The translations under genes were made by a program, and so were the position numbers. From NCBI RefSeq assembly GCF_900221005.1, contig NZ_OBQI01000003.1:496001-560000 (forward strand): 64,000 nt of DNA, in the 5' to 3' direction. The DNA comes from Blastococcus aggregatus (GTDB taxonomy: Bacteria; Actinomycetota; Actinomycetes; Mycobacteriales; Geodermatophilaceae). Every line of letters starts with the position of its first letter. The stretch's first letter is position 1. Below the pieces are notes generated by a model that made no database searches, was not told the origin of the DNA, and worked only from the letters and a program-made list of their open reading frames with translations. Below are positions 61,313 to 64,000 of the stretch, one piece after another.

Positions 61313-61810
61313 ATGGTCGACTCGAGGGGCGCCCTCGCGCAGGACGGACGGCGCGCGGAACGGCTGGAGCTCCGGGTGCCGATCACCCCGATGCAGCTCC
61401 CGGCGGTCCGTGCGATGGCCGGTGACCTGGCCATCCGGATGGACTACGACCTGGACAGCGTCGAGGATCTCCGCCTCGCGGTGGACGAGGCCTGCGCGAC
61501 GCTCGCCAGCGTCGGCCTGGGCGACGCGCCGCTGACCGTCGTCTTCGAGACCACCCGCACGGGCCTGCACATCGAGGCCTGGGTGCCGACCGCCGAGGGC
61601 GTCGACGTCCCGCGCGACGGGTTCGGCTGGGCCGTGCTCGCGACGCTGGTGGACGCGGTCGAGGGCCGGCCGGCCACGCAGGACCGGGTGCCCGGTGGCG
61701 ACGGCTCCGACTCCCCGGTCGCCGTGATCGCCATGGACAAGTACCTGCCGGGTCAGCGCCCCGCCGAGCTGGCGGGTGGCGCAGGGCAGAACCTCTCGGT
61801 GGCCCGGTGA
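61313..61810 (+). CDS. Anti-sigma factor of the UsfX/RsbW family
   Basis: A 165-residue GHKL-ATPase-fold anti-sigma factor that should bind SigF. LDSVEDLRLAVDEACATL is closely like UsfX of M. tuberculosis. As there, the N-box Asn that coordinates Mg-ATP in RsbW and SpoIIAB is replaced (Thr63), so kinase activity is doubtful. The C-terminal half (FGWAVLATLVDAVE) also fits UsfX. ATG 61313 follows AAGGAG. Its stop overlaps the sigF start (GTGA), the standard anti-sigma/sigma coupling. Confidence 0.85.
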   Translation: MVDSRGALAQDGRRAERLELRVPITPMQLPAVRAMAGDLAIRMDYDLDSVEDLRLAVDEACATLASVGLGDAPLTVVFETTRTGLHIEAWVPTAEGVDVPRDGFGWAVLATLVDAVEGRPATQDRVPGGDGSDSPVAVIAMDKYLPGQRPAELAGGAGQNLSVAR

Positions 61811-62790
61811 CCCGGTCGCCCGCCACCGATCCGACCGGGATCAGGGTGGACCCACGGGACGGCGTCCCGCCGGAGCCGCGGGAGGCGCCGGATCAGACCG
61901 CGACGGCCACCGAAGCGCCTGCCCCGGAGCCGCTCGTCGCCGAGGAGCCGTCGGCCGAGGCGGCCTCCGCCGCCGAGGCTGCCCCCGCCGCCGAGGCTGC
62001 CCCCGTGGAGGACGCTCCCCCGCTGTCGGACAACCGGCGCCGCGCCCAGCGCACCGCCCCGCTCTTCACCGAACTGGCGACCCTGGAGAAGGGTGACCCG
62101 CGTCGCGAGCGGCTGCGCGAGATCCTCGTCGAGGAGCACCTTCCGCTGGTGCGGCACTTCGCCCGCCGGTTCAGCAACCGCGGCGAGCCCTTCGACGACC
62201 TCCTCCAGGTCGGCACCCTCGGGCTGATCGCAGCGATCGACCGGTTCGACCCGAGCCGCGGCGTGGAGTTCCTCTCCTTCGCGGTGCCGACGATCACCGG
62301 TGAGATCAAGCGGCACTTCCGCGACCAGGGCTGGTCGGTGCGGGTTCCGCGCCGGCTGCAGGAGCTGCACCTGTCGCTCAACGCCGCGGTGGGCGAGCTG
62401 GCCCAGAAGAACGGCCGCGCACCCACGCCGAGCGAGCTGGCCCAGCACCTGGGCATCCCGCGCGAGGAGGTCCTCGAGGGCCTCGCCGTCGCGAACGCCT
62501 ACCGCAGCAGCTCGCTCGACGAGCGGCTCTCCGGGGACGACGACTCCCCCACCCTCGCCGCGACGCTGGGCGAGGAGGACGCCGCGCTCGAGGGCGTGGA
62601 GTACCGGGAGTCGCTGCAGCCGCTGCTGGCCACCATCCCGGCCCGCGAGCGCCGGATCCTCATCCTGCGGTTCTTCGGGAACATGACCCAGTCGCAGATC
62701 GCCGCGGACATCGGCATCTCGCAGATGCACGTCTCGCGGCTGCTGTCCCAGACGCTGGCCAAGCTGCGCGAAGGCCTGCTCAAGGATTGA
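61807..62790 (+). CDS. sigF: RNA polymerase sigma factor SigF/SigB family
   Basis: A 327-residue sigma-70-type factor. An Ala/Glu/Pro-rich disordered stretch of some 70 residues comes first (with three AEAA-type repeats). Region 2 follows (LPLVRHFARRF, EPFDDLLQVGTLGLIAAIDRFDPSRGVEFLSFAVPTITGEIKRHF in pieces), then region 3 (VPRRLQELHLSLN) and region 4 (RFFGNMTQSQIAADIGISQMHVSRLL). It directs the general stress regulon. The N-terminal extension is longer than in M. tuberculosis SigF. It is cotranscribed with its UsfX-like antagonist. Confidence 0.92.
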   Translation: MTRSPATDPTGIRVDPRDGVPPEPREAPDQTATATEAPAPEPLVAEEPSAEAASAAEAAPAAEAAPVEDAPPLSDNRRRAQRTAPLFTELATLEKGDPRRERLREILVEEHLPLVRHFARRFSNRGEPFDDLLQVGTLGLIAAIDRFDPSRGVEFLSFAVPTITGEIKRHFRDQGWSVRVPRRLQELHLSLNAAVGELAQKNGRAPTPSELAQHLGIPREEVLEGLAVANAYRSSSLDERLSGDDDSPTLAATLGEEDAALEGVEYRESLQPLLATIPARERRILILRFFGNMTQSQIAADIGISQMHVSRLLSQTLAKLREGLLKD

Positions 62791-62796
62791 TCCCGT

Positions 62797-62813
62797 GCGG
62801 TCCTCCGGACCGC
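62797..62813. terminator. First hairpin after sigF
   Basis: GCGGTCC-TCC-GGACCGC, 6 bases after the sigF stop. Confidence 0.5.
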
Positions 62814-62816
62814 TAC

Positions 62817-62877
62817 GGCGAGTGCGACGAAGTGGTGGCCATCGACTGCTGATCGCCACCACTTCGTCGCACTCGCC
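62817..62877. repeat. Perfect 23-bp inverted repeat
   Basis: The left arm (62817-62839, beginning GGCGAGTGCGACGAAG) and right arm (62855-62877) are exact complements, with a 15-base loop. It may act as a second terminator between the convergent sigF and SPFH genes. Its length and less GC-biased arms look more like a dispersed palindromic element. Confidence 0.8.
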
Positions 62878-62911
62878 CCCGCGCGGCCCGGCAGAGGTAC
62901 CTCTGCCTACG

Positions 62912-64000
62912 TCACTGGGGGCGGGGCGCGTCGTCGCCCGGCAGGTCCGGGGTGACCTCCGACAGCGGCGGCGGGGTGGGGATCACCGGGGTCGAGTCGG
63001 TGATGCTGGTCAGCTCGATCTTCGCCTCGGGCTGGTCGGCCGCCTTGGGCAGCTGCGACTCGAACCAGCTGCTGGTGTCGATGCCGCCGTCGGCAGGAGC
63101 GCTGCGGCCCTCGACCGAGGGGCCGACGTCCATCCACGAGGTGCCCTTCTCGGCGCCGCCCAGACCGGCCAACCCCTCGAGCGCCTTGCTGAACTCGCTG
63201 GGGACGATCCACATCTTGTTGGCGTCGCCCTTCGCGATCTGCGGGAGCGTCTGCAGGTACTGGTAGGCCAGCAGCCCCTGGTCGGGCTTGCCGTCGTGGA
63301 TGGCCTGGAAGACCGTCTCGATCGACTTCGCCTGACCCTGCGCCTGCAGGAACAGCGCGGCCCGCTCACCCTCGGCGCGCAGGATGCGGCTCTGCCGCTC
63401 CGCCTCCGCCTCGAGGATCGCGGCCTGCTTGCGGCCCTCCGCGGAGAGGATCGCCGAGGCCTTGTCGCCCTCGGCCGAGGTGATCGCCGCCTGGCGGTGC
63501 CCCTCGGCGGTGAGGATGACCGCGCGCTTGTCGCGGTCGGCGCGCATCTGCTTCTCCATGGAGTCCTGGATGGAGTGCGGCGGGTCGATCGCCTTGATCT
63601 CCACCCGGGCCACCCGCAGGCCCCACGGGCCCGTGGTCCCGTCGAGCACCTCGCGCAGCTGGCTGTTGATGCCGTCGCGACCGGTCAGCGCGCCCTCGAG
63701 GTTGAGCCCACCGACGACGTTGCGCAGCGTCGTCGTGGTCAGCTGCTCCATGCCGGTGATGTAGTTCGCGATCCCGTAGACGGCCAGCTTGGGGTCGGTC
63801 ACCTGGAAGTAGACGACGGTGTCGATGCCGACCTGCAGGTTGTCGGCGGTGATGACCGGCTGGGGCGGGAACGAGATCACCTGCTCGCGCAGGTCGATCG
63901 TCGCGCGCACGCGGTCGACGAACGGCACCAGGATCGACAGGCCGGGGCTCAGCGTGCGGCTGTAGCGGCCCAGCCGCTCGATCACCTTGGCCTGGGCCTG
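62912..64000 (-). CDS. SPFH/band-7 (stomatin/prohibitin-like) protein, N-terminus off the window
   Basis: At least 362 residues are in the window, and the start lies beyond base 64000. The SPFH domain runs from QAQAKVIERLGRYSRTLSPGLSILVPF to IKAIDPP. A long coiled-coil rich in repeated AEG(x)2QA(A) units follows, then a low-complexity Pro/Thr tail with GDDAPRPQ at the end. Such proteins oligomerise on the membrane and organise lipid domains or regulate proteases; the N-terminal membrane hairpin should lie just outside the window. In actinobacteria a NfeD partner gene often lies upstream, here not visible. Confidence 0.9.
   Translation of the reverse strand, partial: QAQAKVIERLGRYSRTLSPGLSILVPFVDRVRATIDLREQVISFPPQPVITADNLQVGIDTVVYFQVTDPKLAVYGIANYITGMEQLTTTTLRNVVGGLNLEGALTGRDGINSQLREVLDGTTGPWGLRVARVEIKAIDPPHSIQDSMEKQMRADRDKRAVILTAEGHRQAAITSAEGDKASAILSAEGRKQAAILEAEAERQSRILRAEGERAALFLQAQGQAKSIETVFQAIHDGKPDQGLLAYQYLQTLPQIAKGDANKMWIVPSEFSKALEGLAGLGGAEKGTSWMDVGPSVEGRSAPADGGIDTSSWFESQLPKAADQPEAKIELTSITDSTPVIPTPPPLSEVTPDLPGDDAPRPQ

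Noticed and set aside
1-64000. tRNA, rRNA, insertion sequences, prophage or plasmid functions
   Set aside because: I looked for cloverleaf ends, transposase or integrase frames, phage structural genes and replication genes and saw none; a tRNA scan would be needed to exclude a single tRNA.

Overview
This 64 kb window is very GC-rich and has the gene content of a high-GC Gram-positive actinobacterium. A member of the Geodermatophilaceae (Blastococcus, Geodermatophilus or Modestobacter type) is the best guess. The basis is a 13E12/DUF222 HNH gene, a DUF5709 protein, an UsfX-SigF pair, an F420-type PPOX protein, split Ku/LigD genes and a LexA box of the actinobacterial type. The family assignment is an inference from gene content, not from a marker gene. 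I found no tRNA, rRNA, CRISPR array, prophage or insertion sequence.

Layout. 1-12.9 kb is metabolism and transport: the phosphoketolase/acetate kinase pair, a D-lactate-type FAD/Fe-S dehydrogenase, a KhtTU-like cation/proton antiporter, a TetR-controlled multidrug MFS pump with two visible operators, a FabG-like reductase, a DUF350 protein and an AI-2E family protein. 12.9-15.7 kb is a small accessory patch: a truncated acetyltransferase relic, a DUF222/HNH gene with a LexA-type box right at its start codon, and two tandem ankyrin genes. 15.7-24.5 kb is lipid or steroid catabolism: an SDR, an MFS pump with TetR, a MarR domain fused in frame to an acyl-CoA synthetase, two acyl-CoA dehydrogenases and a dienelactone hydrolase.

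24.5-41.3 kb is the most striking part. A complete Dpp/Opp-type peptide ABC transporter (SBP-B-C-D-F) is followed upstream by five further copies of its solute-binding lipoprotein. Extra copies 2-6 are each packaged as a separate cassette with its own control region and terminator, and a PucR/CdaR-type regulator sits at the far end. A dyad of the CRP/GlxR type (GTGA-N6-TCAC) lies 99-110 bp before every one of the six start codons, and a second short palindrome recurs in four of them. The picture is one permease served by six receptors under common regulation.

41.4-51.7 kb holds a third acyl-CoA dehydrogenase, small stress and unknown genes, a second AI-2E protein, a PAC2 protein, a fused PabB-PabC folate enzyme, and a Fur-type regulator overlapping catalase. 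51.7-56.9 kb has PurU and a non-homologous end-joining operon (Ku, PE-ligase and polymerase as three genes). 57-64 kb is a general stress module: an anti-anti-sigma factor, topoisomerase IB, a four-part SpoIIE/kinase/STAS protein, and an UsfX-like anti-sigma factor overlapping SigF with a SigF-type promoter upstream. It ends in a stomatin-like protein cut by the window edge.
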